A stretch of 64,000 nt of DNA, taken from contig NZ_CP091975.1 of the NCBI RefSeq assembly GCF_029016285.1, positions 1 through 64,000 of the forward strand, in the 5' to 3' direction. The DNA comes from Vibrio sp. DW001. Lineage in GTDB: Bacteria > Pseudomonadota > Gammaproteobacteria > Enterobacterales > Vibrionaceae. The stretch's first letter is position 1. Each line of letters opens with the position of its first letter. A model generated the notes under the pieces. It made no database searches, was not told the DNA's origin, and was given only the letters and a program-made list of their open reading frames with translations. A program made the position numbers and the translations under genes. Of the stretch, positions 12,121-20,156 are shown piece after piece.

Positions 12121-12667
12121 CTTTTGCTTTCCTTAATTCCTGAATTTCATTGATAAGGTGCAGAATAAATTGCACAAACATTAAGCAGACGGTGAGTAAG
12201 ATGATCCCTTTGAGCAATGCTGGAAAAGGGGGATTCCATGCTGTACCCGATGTTTCTAAGTGAAACTCGCCCCATGGTGTAAACCAAGAGCTTTCAACCA
12301 TTTGAAATGCAGCATAACTAAGTAAACCAGAAAAAATCAGACCAGCGATATGATGGAAAATATTTAAGTAATGACGGGTTCTTTGAGATACCAAGTCGTA
12401 TATCAAAACAACTCTGACGTGTTTATCAGTCGCGAGTGCATAGATACCGCCAATAGCGAACAGAGCACCACCTAAAAAGGACGCTGTTTCATGTACCCAT
12501 ATTGTGGGCGAGTTAAAAAGATAGCGGCTAAGGACTTCATAAAAAGAGATAACAACGGTAAATACAAAAAATAAGCTTAGCAATTCACTTGTCTGTGCAA
12601 TAAATTTATCGAGTCTGTTTTTGGGCATTTCTTCAGGTGAAGAGAGCTGAGATTTTGAGTCTTTCAT
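12113..12667 (-). CDS. TRAP transporter small permease (DctQ family)
   Basis: The small membrane subunit that joins the periplasmic binding protein and large permease of a TRAP importer. I chose the ATG at 12667 (MKDSKSQLSSPEEMPKNRLD), giving 184 residues; a longer frame would run into the stem-loop that separates it from the binding-protein gene. About four hydrophobic segments are visible, and ALFAIGGIYALATDKHVRVVL is typical of DctQ proteins. The TGA stop sits inside the start of the large permease gene. The upstream stem-loop at 12688-12708 may lower its expression relative to the binding protein. Confidence 0.88.
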   Translation of the reverse strand: MKDSKSQLSSPEEMPKNRLDKFIAQTSELLSLFFVFTVVISFYEVLSRYLFNSPTIWVHETASFLGGALFAIGGIYALATDKHVRVVLIYDLVSQRTRHYLNIFHHIAGLIFSGLLSYAAFQMVESSWFTPWGEFHLETSGTAWNPPFPALLKGIILLTVCLMFVQFILHLINEIQELRKAKDV

Positions 12668-12687
12668 AACGATTAATCCAAGAAAAG

Positions 12688-12708
12688 TAGGGAGGATTAT
12701 CCTCCCTA
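12688..12708 (-). promoter_or_regulatory. Intercistronic stem-loop between TRAP binding-protein and permease genes
   Basis: TAGGGAGG and CCTCCCTA form a perfect 8-bp stem with a 5-nt loop, 12 bp after the binding-protein stop. On the minus strand it is followed by a pyrimidine-rich TACTTTTCTT. It may stabilise the upstream mRNA or partly terminate transcription so that more binding protein than permease is made. Confidence 0.65.
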
Positions 12709-12719
12709 TATATAGCAAC

Positions 12720-13736
12720 TTATAGAAGCCCTGCTTCTTCTAGGTAAGAAGTAATAGAGTTGTATACTTTTTTCGCGTTTGGAGAGCCCTCTGCGTACGT
12801 TTTCCATTCACCCATTGCAATCTGACGGAATTTTTTGCGCTCAGCGGCTGGCCAATCATGAATAGTAATATCTGGATTAGCTCGTGCTTCTTTTACGGCT
12901 TTTTGATCGGCAATTCGAAGTTGAGTCGTTATATCCTGAGCAAAATCTCGAACAGATACCGTCATGATGGCTTGTAGATCCATGGGTAGCTTGTCCCATT
13001 TCTTCTGGCTCATCGATATATCAATGGTTGGAAGAGAGTGAAAGCCGGGTTGAACTGGATGTGGTGCAATATCGTTCATTCCTGCTTTCTGGTTGGTTGA
13101 AAACACCGTGTAGTCAGCGGCATCAATAACACCTTTGCTTAATCCCGTGAATACCTCTGAACCAGGAAGGTTTACTGGTGAAGCGCCTGCAGCTGCAAAT
13201 ACTTTCTGTACTAACCCTTCAGGTGCGCGAAGCTTTAGGCCTTTGAGGTCTGCGACACTATCGATTGGTTTTTTAGAAACAAATGACTCTACACCTGTTG
13301 TTGAACCCCCGATGTACTTAACGCCATATGGTGCATAAAGCTCAGTCATCAACTCATAACCACCACCATAGTTGATGTACTCGAGAAGCTGACGAGTATC
13401 AGACCAGGCACCAACCATGTTGCCGATAAGTCCAAATGCGGGGTCTTTACCAGAGAAATAACCTGTTGCCGTAATATGACCGTCTAAAACGCCCATTTTT
13501 ATAGAATCTAGAGTTTCCGTGTGCTTGACGACGGCACCTACAGGTAACAGGTCAATTTCTATTCGACCTCCAGACATTTTCGAAACGCGTTCAGTCCATT
13601 CTTTCTGTACTTGGAAATTTTTGTCGCCAGATGGATCACTGGATTGGAATTTAAAAGTAAAATCTGCTGCTAGTGCTGATGTTGATATTAATGCAACAGC
13701 GATAGCAGTAGTCAGGTTTTTTATTGTGTGTTTCAT
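12720..13736 (-). CDS. TRAP transporter periplasmic substrate-binding protein (DctP family)
   Basis: Captures the substrate in the periplasm and delivers it to the DctQM permease. The 338-residue precursor has a clear signal peptide (MKHTIKNLTTAIAVALISTSALA, cleavage near residue 23). Family features follow: FKFQSSDPSGDKNF, the segment LKGLKLRAPEG containing the arginine expected to bind the substrate carboxylate, and SKGVIDAADYTVFST. It is the first gene of the leftward operon with gntK, edd and eda, and two GntR-type operators lie 49-84 bp upstream of its start. The likely ligand is gluconate or a related aldonate; the fold itself would equally suit 2-oxo acids. Confidence 0.92.
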   Translation of the reverse strand: MKHTIKNLTTAIAVALISTSALAADFTFKFQSSDPSGDKNFQVQKEWTERVSKMSGGRIEIDLLPVGAVVKHTETLDSIKMGVLDGHITATGYFSGKDPAFGLIGNMVGAWSDTRQLLEYINYGGGYELMTELYAPYGVKYIGGSTTGVESFVSKKPIDSVADLKGLKLRAPEGLVQKVFAAAGASPVNLPGSEVFTGLSKGVIDAADYTVFSTNQKAGMNDIAPHPVQPGFHSLPTIDISMSQKKWDKLPMDLQAIMTVSVRDFAQDITTQLRIADQKAVKEARANPDITIHDWPAAERKKFRQIAMGEWKTYAEGSPNAKKVYNSITSYLEEAGLL

Positions 13737-13784
13737 AGGGTAAGTCCTTTCATGAAATTAAGTGTTTCGGCACTATTTGTCTGA

Positions 13785-13800
13785 ATGTTACCGGGAACAT
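13785..13800. promoter_or_regulatory. GntR operator 1 (TRAP/ED operon)
   Basis: ATGTTACCGGGAACAT is a near-perfect palindrome differing by one base from the known E. coli GntR site ATGTTACCGGTAACAT. It lies 49 bp upstream of the TRAP binding-protein start. Confidence 0.85.
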
Positions 13801-13804
13801 TGGA

Positions 13805-13820
13805 ATGTTATCGGTAACAT
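13805..13820. promoter_or_regulatory. GntR operator 2 (TRAP/ED operon)
   Basis: ATGTTATCGGTAACAT also differs from the GntR consensus by one base. Its centre is exactly 20 bp from operator 1, about two helical turns, so two dimers could bind the same face of the DNA. Further upstream on the minus strand, TTGTGATC could be half of a CRP site, but no convincing second half is seen. Confidence 0.85.
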
Positions 13821-13913
13821 GAGGGGTAAGTCTATTACCTTGATCACAATTTTAGATTTATTGTTTATTATGTGAACAATGTTCAACTAGGTGGGTTAAA
13901 TGAAACTGAAGAT

Positions 13914-13944
13914 ACAAAAAAAGTGGTATCTGAGTACCACTTTT
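13914..13944 (-). terminator. Rho-independent terminator of avtA
   Basis: On the minus strand GTGGTA CTCAGA TACCAC is followed by a run of seven T, about 35 bp after the avtA stop. It insulates avtA from the gluconate operon promoter. Confidence 0.85.
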
Positions 13945-13972
13945 GAATTCATAAGGTATGAGTATTGAGCTA

Positions 13973-15223
13973 CTACTCTTGATATGCCGTTGATACTTCT
14001 TCCGCAATGATTTTAATACCATCCCGCATACTTTGTTCATCTTGCACATAGTTCATGCGTATGCATTGGCGAGTATGCGCCCAGTCGGTGCAATCTTGTC
14101 CAAAGAAGAAGTATTCGCCTGGAATAATTAACACACCACGAGCTTTAAGTCGTGCATAAAGCTCTTTTGACGTGATCGGCAGTTCATCAAACCAAAGCCA
14201 CAAAAATATAGCGCCTTCGGGTTTGTGTATTTTGAATCTAGGGTCTTTGATGGACGCTTTGAGTAGCTCTACAGCATGCTTTGCTTTTTGTTGATAGAAC
14301 GGCTTGATGATCATCTGGCTTAGTTGTAATAAATCACCAGATTCTATCATGTGGGTACCAATGGCTGGCCCTATTCCACTAGGCGCTAAGCTTATAATAC
14401 CGTTTATATTGGCAATGGCTTGAGTCACTTCTTCATTCGCGATCACTATGCCACATCGAACACCCGGCAAGCCAAGTTTAGATAAGCTCATACATAGAAT
14501 CGTATTCTGATTCCAGAAGGGTTTCACTTCTTCAAAGATGATGTTAGGAAACGGGGTTCCATAGGCATTATCTATGATGAGTGGAATATTGTTTTTGCGT
14601 GCAAGTTCGTCCAGTTTTTCAATCTCTGTATCGGTGAGCACATTACCTGTTGGATTGGTTGGACGGGAGGCGCATATCGCGGCAATAGAGTCATCTACTT
14701 TTAATTTTTCGAAATCAATATGGTACTTGAACATACCGTTATCGAGCTCTGTTATTTCTGGACGATAGGAAACAAAAATATCATCGCTAAGCCCTGAGTC
14801 ACCATACCCAATATATTCTGGTGCAAGTGGAAGTAGTATTTTCTTTTCTGTTCCATCAGCATGTGTGCCAGCTAAAAGATTGAATAGGTAAAAAAATGCG
14901 CTTTGACTGCCGTTAGTTAAGCTGATGTTTTTTTCAGTAATTGGCCAGCCGTAGGTATCACTCAGTAGTTTTGCTAATGCTTTTACAAAGGCGTCTTTGC
15001 CTTGAGGTCCATCGTAGTTTGCCATGGCTTCAACGAGTTTTCCATTGGCGAGCATATCGCTACTGGCTTGGTGGAAATAATCGAGCATTGCCGGTATCGC
15101 GGCAGGGTTGCCACCACCGAGCATAATAGCACCAGGGGTGCGGAGGCCTTCGTTTAGGTCCCCCATTAGTTGGGTTATTCCGGAATGTCGATTAAATTTT
15201 TCACCAAACTTAGAAAATTGCAT
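13973..15223 (-). CDS. avtA: Valine-pyruvate aminotransferase
   Basis: A PLP-dependent class I/II aminotransferase (transaminase C) making alanine and 2-oxoisovalerate from valine and pyruvate, or the reverse. The 416-residue protein follows E. coli AvtA from start to end: FGEKFNRHSGITQLMGDLN, LGGGNPA, NYDGPQGK, LTNGSQSAFFYLFNL, and MSLSKLGLPGVRCGI containing the PLP-binding lysine. AGGA lies before the ATG. It is transcribed alone, between the glyS terminator upstream and its own terminator. Context gives no clue to regulation. Confidence 0.94.
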   Translation of the reverse strand: MQFSKFGEKFNRHSGITQLMGDLNEGLRTPGAIMLGGGNPAAIPAMLDYFHQASSDMLANGKLVEAMANYDGPQGKDAFVKALAKLLSDTYGWPITEKNISLTNGSQSAFFYLFNLLAGTHADGTEKKILLPLAPEYIGYGDSGLSDDIFVSYRPEITELDNGMFKYHIDFEKLKVDDSIAAICASRPTNPTGNVLTDTEIEKLDELARKNNIPLIIDNAYGTPFPNIIFEEVKPFWNQNTILCMSLSKLGLPGVRCGIVIANEEVTQAIANINGIISLAPSGIGPAIGTHMIESGDLLQLSQMIIKPFYQQKAKHAVELLKASIKDPRFKIHKPEGAIFLWLWFDELPITSKELYARLKARGVLIIPGEYFFFGQDCTDWAHTRQCIRMNYVQDEQSMRDGIKIIAEEVSTAYQE

Positions 15224-15265
15224 ACTAGGATTTCCTGACGGTTTTAGTTTTTATTTGTTGTATTT

Positions 15266-15297
15266 AAAAAAAAGCCCCGTTCTTTGAACGGGGCTTT
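15266..15297 (-). terminator. Rho-independent terminator of glyQS
   Basis: AAAGCCCCGTTC and GAACGGGGCTTT form a 12-bp stem with a TTT loop; on the minus strand it is followed by a T-run. It begins about 20 bp after the glyS stop. Confidence 0.9.
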
Positions 15298-15317
15298 AGG
15301 TTCAAGGGTCTACCCCG

Positions 15318-17384
15318 TTATTTTTGCAAAAGCGAAATGTCGGCGATTTGCAGGAAGAGATTGCGCAGCTTGTTGAGCAACGTCAAACGGTTCTTCTTAA
15401 GGGCTTCATCTTCTGCCATCACCATGACGGAGTCGAAGAAGGTATCGACAGGTTCACGTAGATCAGCCAGTTTGCTTAATGCGCCTTGATAATCACCAGT
15501 TGCATAAGCAGGTTCTAGCGCTTCAGCCATCACTTCTACATTTTCAGCGAGTGCTATCTCAGCATCTTCTTTTAGTAGAGCAAGGTCGATCTCTTCGGAT
15601 AGCTCGCCATCAAATTTAGCTAAGATATTGCCTACACGTTTGTTGGCTGCTGCCAAAGATTCTGCGGCATCTAACTCACGGAAGTGAGAAACTGCTTTAA
15701 CGCGTTGATCAAAATCGGTTGGTTTTGTTGGTCGACGAGCAAGTACCGCTTGGATGATATCAACGCTAAAGCCTTCGTCTTGGTACCAAGCACGGAAGCG
15801 ACCAAGCATAAACTCGATGACATCATGTTCCACATTCTTGTTCGTCAGTTTGTCGCCAAATGAAGCCTTCGATTCTGCGATTAACTCAACTAAATCTAAG
15901 TTGTAACCATTTTCAACAATGATACGCAGCACCCCTAGAGATGCACGACGTAGAGCGAACGGGTCACTGCCTTTTGGTGCTTTACCAATACCGAAAATAC
16001 CGACAATAGTATCGAGTTTATCTGCCATAGAAACGGCAGAGGAGATACCAGAACTTGGTAAATCATCGCCAGCAAAGCGCGGCATATATTGTTCGTTTAG
16101 TGCAATTGCGACCTCTTCGTCTTCACCATCATGACGAGCATAGTGCATGCCCATAACACCTTGAGTATCAGTAAACTCAAATACCATAGAGGTCATAAGG
16201 TCACATTTGGCAAGAAGGGCTGCGCGAGTTGATTTTTCAACATCCGCACCAATTTGCTTAGCGATATGACCAGCTAATAACACAATGCGATCGGTCTTAT
16301 TTTTAATTGTACCAAGCTGTTTCTGGAATATAGCAGTTTCCAGTTGAGGTAGGCGATCGATTAGAGGGCGTTTACGGTCGGTATTAAAGAAAAACTCTGC
16401 ATCAGCAAGACGTGGGCGAACCACTTTCTCGTTGCCCTCGATGACTTGACGAGGATCTTTAGATTCGATGTTTGATACAAAGATAAACTTAGGAAGAAGA
16501 TTTTTATTCTCGTCGTAGACCGGAAAATACTTCTGGTCGCCTTTCATCGTGTAAACCAGAGCTTCTGAAGGAACGTTAAGGAACTCTTGTTCAAAAGATG
16601 CGGTTAGAACAACTGGCCATTCAACAAGCGAGGTAACTTCTTCTACTAGGTCATCGTCTAAGTCGGCAATACCGCCAACAGCTTGGGCTGCTTTCTTAGC
16701 GTCGGCAAGAATGATCGTTTTACGGGCTTCGTAATCGACCATTACTTTCCCACGTTCTTCGAGAATGACCGGATATTGCTCGGCATTGTCTATCGTAAAT
16801 TCAGCTTCACCCATGAAACGGTGTCCGCGAATAGTACGACCTGATGCAACGCCAAGAATTTCACCTTGGATAAGCTCGTCGCCGAATAGGATGGTTAGAG
16901 TCTTAACTGGACGAATAAACTGTGTTTCTTTGTCACCCCAACGCATTGGTTTAGCAATTGGCAGATTGGCTAACGCTTTAGCGGCTAACCCGACTACTAA
17001 TTCTTGTACTGGCTTACCTTTGACTTCTTGTTTAAATAGAAGCCATTCGCCTTTGTCTGTTTTTAGTCGGTCGGCTTGTTCTGCAGTAATACCGTTGCCA
17101 CGAGCCCAACCTTGAGCTGCTTTGGTTGGGTTTCCATCAGCATCAAAAGCCACAGAAATAGCAGGGCCACGCTTTTCTACCACTTTATCCGCTTGCCCTT
17201 CCGCGAGATCACTGACTTTAAGTGCCAGTCTACGAGGAGAAGCGTACCACTTCACACCTTGGTGAGTAAGTGATGCGCTTTTAAGTTCAGATTCAAAGTT
17301 GCTAGCAAACGCTTCGGCGAGTGTGCGCAGTTGCGTTGGAGGTAGCTCTTCAGTACCTAATTCAATTAGAAAATTCTTAGCCAT
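15318..17384 (-). CDS. glyS: Glycyl-tRNA synthetase beta subunit
   Basis: The tRNA-binding subunit of the alpha2beta2 glycyl-tRNA synthetase. The 688-residue length matches the family (E. coli 689). It starts with the conserved [16 protein letters not shown] and contains the HD-like segment and the anticodon-binding region near the C terminus ([47 protein letters not shown]). It is 2 bp downstream of glyQ, so the two subunits are translated in step. No T-box or other leader was seen. Confidence 0.97.
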   Translation of the reverse strand: MAKNFLIELGTEELPPTQLRTLAEAFASNFESELKSASLTHQGVKWYASPRRLALKVSDLAEGQADKVVEKRGPAISVAFDADGNPTKAAQGWARGNGITAEQADRLKTDKGEWLLFKQEVKGKPVQELVVGLAAKALANLPIAKPMRWGDKETQFIRPVKTLTILFGDELIQGEILGVASGRTIRGHRFMGEAEFTIDNAEQYPVILEERGKVMVDYEARKTIILADAKKAAQAVGGIADLDDDLVEEVTSLVEWPVVLTASFEQEFLNVPSEALVYTMKGDQKYFPVYDENKNLLPKFIFVSNIESKDPRQVIEGNEKVVRPRLADAEFFFNTDRKRPLIDRLPQLETAIFQKQLGTIKNKTDRIVLLAGHIAKQIGADVEKSTRAALLAKCDLMTSMVFEFTDTQGVMGMHYARHDGEDEEVAIALNEQYMPRFAGDDLPSSGISSAVSMADKLDTIVGIFGIGKAPKGSDPFALRRASLGVLRIIVENGYNLDLVELIAESKASFGDKLTNKNVEHDVIEFMLGRFRAWYQDEGFSVDIIQAVLARRPTKPTDFDQRVKAVSHFRELDAAESLAAANKRVGNILAKFDGELSEEIDLALLKEDAEIALAENVEVMAEALEPAYATGDYQGALSKLADLREPVDTFFDSVMVMAEDEALKKNRLTLLNKLRNLFLQIADISLLQK

Positions 17385-17386
17385 GA

Positions 17387-18307
17387 CTATTTCTCCTCAT
17401 CCTTGTTCTTACACATTGGGAAACCCAAAGCTTCACGAGATGCGTAATACGCTTCTGCTACTGCCTTAGTTAAGTCACGAATGCGAAGGATATAGCGTTG
17501 ACGTTCAGTCACGGAAATGGCTTTACGAGCATCAAGCAAGTTAAAAGCGTGCCCAGCTTTTAAAATACGCTCATAAGCAGGAAGAGATAGAGGCTTTTCT
17601 AATGCCAAAAGTTCTCTACACTCTTTTTCGCATTGATCAAAGAAAGTGAATAAGAAATCAACATCAGCGTGTTCAAAGTTATACGTGGACTGTTCAACTT
17701 CGTTTTGGTGAAAGATATCACCGTAAGTGGTTTTTCCTAGTGGGCCGTCAGACCATACCAAGTCATAGACAGAATCGACATCTTGAATATACATAGCAAG
17801 ACGTTCGATACCGTAAGTTATTTCGCCAGTGACAGGTTTGCACTCAAGGCCACCTACTTGTTGGAAGTAAGTAAATTGAGTGACTTCCATACCGTTTAAC
17901 CAAACTTCCCAGCCTAAGCCCCATGCACCTAGTGTTGGGTTTTCCCAGTTATCTTCAACAAAACGAATATCGTGAACTAGTGGGTCGACCCCTAGTACTT
18001 CAAGAGAACCAAGATAAAGTTCTTGAATATTATCGGGAGAAGGTTTGATGATAACTTGGAATTGATAATAGTGTTGTAGGCGGTTCGGGTTTTCACCATA
18101 GCGTCCATCTGTAGGGCGGCGTGATGGTTGAACATAAGCGGTAGCAATTGGCTCTGGACCAAGCGCTCTTAAGCACGTCATAGGGTGAGAAGTACCTGCA
18201 CCCACTTCCATGTCTAGGGGTTGAACAATAGTACAACCTTGTGTTGCCCAATAATCCTGCAGCGCGAGGATCATACCTTGAAAGGTTTTGATATCGTATT
18301 TTTGCAT
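17387..18307 (-). CDS. glyQ: Glycyl-tRNA synthetase alpha subunit
   Basis: The catalytic subunit that activates glycine and charges tRNA-Gly together with GlyS. The start at 18307 gives [20 protein letters not shown], matching E. coli GlyQ (MQKFDTRTFQGLI); an upstream in-frame ATG would add 14 residues unlike the family. The 306-residue product holds the class II motifs, including [35 protein letters not shown] and [20 protein letters not shown]. It is the first gene of the glyQS operon. Confidence 0.96.
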   Translation of the reverse strand: MQKYDIKTFQGMILALQDYWATQGCTIVQPLDMEVGAGTSHPMTCLRALGPEPIATAYVQPSRRPTDGRYGENPNRLQHYYQFQVIIKPSPDNIQELYLGSLEVLGVDPLVHDIRFVEDNWENPTLGAWGLGWEVWLNGMEVTQFTYFQQVGGLECKPVTGEITYGIERLAMYIQDVDSVYDLVWSDGPLGKTTYGDIFHQNEVEQSTYNFEHADVDFLFTFFDQCEKECRELLALEKPLSLPAYERILKAGHAFNLLDARKAISVTERQRYILRIRDLTKAVAEAYYASREALGFPMCKNKDEEK

Positions 18308-18560
18308 AGTCAGGTTCGCGCGATTCTTCTGTCTGTTTATACCGGTCATATTTGAAGTCGCTGCTACGTTAACTTAACCGCTCTCATTCACTTAGTGTAT
18401 CTAATGCTTATAAGGGGTCATTCGTTTGTTGCTTTACCGCGACTTCTACTATTTAGGGTACAGTGGAAAATAACGTTAAAGTATAGCGATATATTGTCTA
18501 CGGGAGTAGACCAAATATTGTTTATTTATCGAACGGAGGGAAGAATTTTTGTATTTATTG

Positions 18561-18617
18561 ATATTTATTATTGTTTTCACGTTGAAAAGGCTATTTTTCA
18601 ACGTGAATAATAAATAT
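18561..18617. repeat. Long imperfect inverted repeat in the glyQ-tusA gap
   Basis: Two arms form a 13-bp perfect stem (18576-18588 with 18595-18607, TTCACGTTGAAAA / TTTTCAACGTGAA, loop GGCTAT). After a 5-nt one-sided bulge, ten more pairs follow (ATATTTATTA at 18561-18570 with TAATAAATAT at 18608-18617). It lies 26 bp downstream of the tusA stop and could be its 3' end, though neither strand shows a clean T-run. Nothing else convincing was found in 18308-18643, which must also hold the glyQ promoter. Confidence 0.8.
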
Positions 18618-18643
18618 AGAGTGTGGGTAATTGGCTGTTAATA

Positions 18644-18892
18644 CTACTCAAGCCCTTTCTTTATCAAATACTCATAGGGGGCGGTTTCTGTTTGTGCTGC
18701 CAAAAGTTGATGATCCATAAAACGACAAAAACTAGGTATGTCTCTTGTTGTTGAAGGGTCATCTGCTTTAATAAACAAGACTTCGCCGTCTTGCATGTTT
18801 CTCATTGTCTTCCTGACCATCATGACTGGTTCTGGACATCTTAATCCTTCAGCTTCTAGAGTTTTGTGTGCTACAGCTGTATCGAGTGTCAT
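18644..18892 (-). CDS. tusA: Sulfur carrier protein TusA
   Basis: Accepts persulfide sulfur from IscS and passes it to the TusBCD/E relay for 2-thiouridine in tRNA. It is 82 residues, as usual, with the active cysteine at position 19 in [13 protein letters not shown] and the family segment [17 protein letters not shown]. It stands alone on the minus strand; the small-RNA candidate and a LysR gene run away from it on the plus strand. Confidence 0.96.
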   Translation of the reverse strand: MTLDTAVAHKTLEAEGLRCPEPVMMVRKTMRNMQDGEVLFIKADDPSTTRDIPSFCRFMDHQLLAAQTETAPYEYLIKKGLE

Positions 18893-18958
18893 TACTTCAT
18901 TCTCTGTCTAATTCTTAATGCTGATAATACTGCCGGAAAAAAAATATTCAATAAAAGC

Positions 18959-18987
18959 TTGGCAAATGTAAAAAAAGTCGCTACATT
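18959..18987 (+). promoter_or_regulatory. Sigma-70-type promoter of the sRNA candidate
   Basis: TTGGCA (18959-18964), a 17-bp spacer, then TACATT (18982-18987) match the -35 at 5 of 6 and the -10 at 4 of 6 positions. A start near 18994 would put the RNA 5' end just before a stable hairpin. Confidence 0.6.
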
Positions 18988-18993
18988 TAATTA

Positions 18994-19077
18994 ACAAGTG
19001 CGCAACATGATTCCAGTATGTTCTAGCACTATTCCAATTTTTCTTGGGCTTCCCCGCTGAAAGGCGGGATTTTTTTT
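18994..19077 (+). ncRNA. Candidate Hfq-type small RNA, about 84 nt
   Basis: Between tusA and the LysR gene there is a complete transcription unit without an ORF: the promoter at 18959-18987, a 5' hairpin, an unpaired stretch and a terminator. The hairpin pairs AGTGC (18997-19001) with GCACT (19026-19030) and AACAT (19004-19008) with ATGTT (19018-19022). The linker ATTCCAATTTTTCTTGGG (19030-19047) is U-rich, as Hfq sites are. The terminator pairs CCCGC (19053-19057) with GCGGG (19064-19068), followed by eight T. I do not recognise it as a named Vibrio sRNA. The alternative is a leader/attenuator of the LysR gene that starts 68 bp after the T-run. Confidence 0.62.
19053..19077 (+). terminator. 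Rho-independent terminator before the LysR gene
   Basis: CCCGC TGAAAG GCGGG is followed by A and eight T on the plus strand. No protein gene precedes it on this strand, so it must end a non-coding transcript or act as an attenuator. Confidence 0.85.
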
Positions 19078-19144
19078 GCCTAAAGAAAAATGATTGAACC
19101 AGTGTAGTATATAAAGCAGAACCTATTGATAAGAGTAGTGTACT

Positions 19145-20089
19145 TTGGAACTGGAAGATATTTATCGACGCGATTTGAATTTGCTGGTGGCGCTTCGTGT
19201 TCTTATTGAAGAAAGAAGTGTAAGCAAAGCGGCATTGAGGCTAAATTTGAGTCAGTCTGCGATGAGTCGCGTATTAGGTCGTTTGAGAAACCTCTTAAAT
19301 GATCCATTATTTACTCGCCAAGGTCAGCAGTTATTACCTACTGAAAAAGCGTTAGAAATTGATAACGCGTTGGGAGAGCCGCTCGAATCCCTGCGTTCTC
19401 TTCTGTCAGAGAAAGAATTTGACCCTAAAAGTTGTACGCAGTCTTTTACTATTGCGACAACTGATTATGCGATGCAGACAATATTGCCATTCGCATTACC
19501 ACGTTTGTACCGTGAAGCCCCCAATGTATCTCTTGATCTCTTACCCCTTCAGCACGATCAGTTAATGTACCAACTGACCACTCAAGGGGCAGATCTTGCG
19601 ATTTGTCGACCGACAAGCTCAATCGATTCATTGCATAGTGAGATACTCGGTAGGGTAGGCGTGTTTTGTATGGTATCGAATTCACATCCCTTAGCTGATT
19701 TTGAACTGACTCTTGATGATTACCTTCGCTATCCTCACGCTACGATAGCGATAAGTGATGGTGTGAAAGCATTAATAGATCTGGCTTTAGAAGATCAACC
19801 AGCAAGAAAAACCGTAATACGTGCATACCATTTAGAGGCGGCTTTGGCAGTAATCGATACTATCCCGCTCATTATAACGGTCCCAGCTGACCTAGCTTAT
19901 CTGGTTGCGGAAAGATACAACTTGGTTATTAAGCCACTACCATTTGAATTTATACCATTTGAATATTCGATGATCTGGCACCCTAGATGTGAGCATTCGC
20001 CAGCTCAGGAGTGGTTAAGGAATCTTTTAAAAGAAGAGTGCGGAAAATTAATTGCTAAGCGGGTAGGAGATTTGGGATTAGAGGGGTAG
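19145..20089 (+). CDS. LysR-family transcriptional regulator
   Basis: A 314-residue LysR regulator with an N-terminal winged helix-turn-helix (LNLLVALRVLIEERSVSKAALRLNLSQSAMSRVLGRLR) and a periplasmic-binding-like effector domain (QSFTIATTDYAMQTILP onward). The start is taken as the TTG at 19145: an in-frame stop lies at 19136, no ATG or GTG occurs nearby, and AAGAG sits 9 nt upstream. It is convergent with acuI and follows the sRNA candidate. The target is unknown; acuI or an unlinked gene are both possible. Confidence 0.85.
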   Translation: MELEDIYRRDLNLLVALRVLIEERSVSKAALRLNLSQSAMSRVLGRLRNLLNDPLFTRQGQQLLPTEKALEIDNALGEPLESLRSLLSEKEFDPKSCTQSFTIATTDYAMQTILPFALPRLYREAPNVSLDLLPLQHDQLMYQLTTQGADLAICRPTSSIDSLHSEILGRVGVFCMVSNSHPLADFELTLDDYLRYPHATIAISDGVKALIDLALEDQPARKTVIRAYHLEAALAVIDTIPLIITVPADLAYLVAERYNLVIKPLPFEFIPFEYSMIWHPRCEHSPAQEWLRNLLKEECGKLIAKRVGDLGLEG

Positions 20090-20090
20090 T

Positions 20091-20133
20091 TATTTACTGT
20101 GAATATAACAAGGTGCTATGTTCACAGTAAATA
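20091..20133. repeat. 13-bp inverted repeat between LysR gene and acuI
   Basis: TATTTACTGTGAA (20091-20103) and TTCACAGTAAATA (20121-20133) are perfect complements around a 17-nt loop. It starts 1 bp after the LysR stop and ends 23 bp before the acuI stop. Between convergent genes it is most likely a shared 3' hairpin, although it lacks a T-run. Confidence 0.8.
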
Positions 20134-20156
20134 CAAATTTGATCGGTACTATAGGC

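Noticed and set aside
13830..13850. CRP site upstream of the TRAP operon (TTGTGATC on the minus strand)
   Set aside because: Only one half-site is convincing; the second half at the right spacing is poor, so it is mentioned only beside the GntR operator.
18308..18400. T-box or other amino-acid riboswitch before glyQS
   Set aside because: No specifier-loop or antiterminator pattern is visible, and such leaders are not expected for this gene in gamma-proteobacteria.
18395..18610. A 71-codon open frame in the glyQ-tusA gap
   Set aside because: It has no ribosome site, is opposite the presumed glyQ promoter region, and its end runs into the long inverted repeat.
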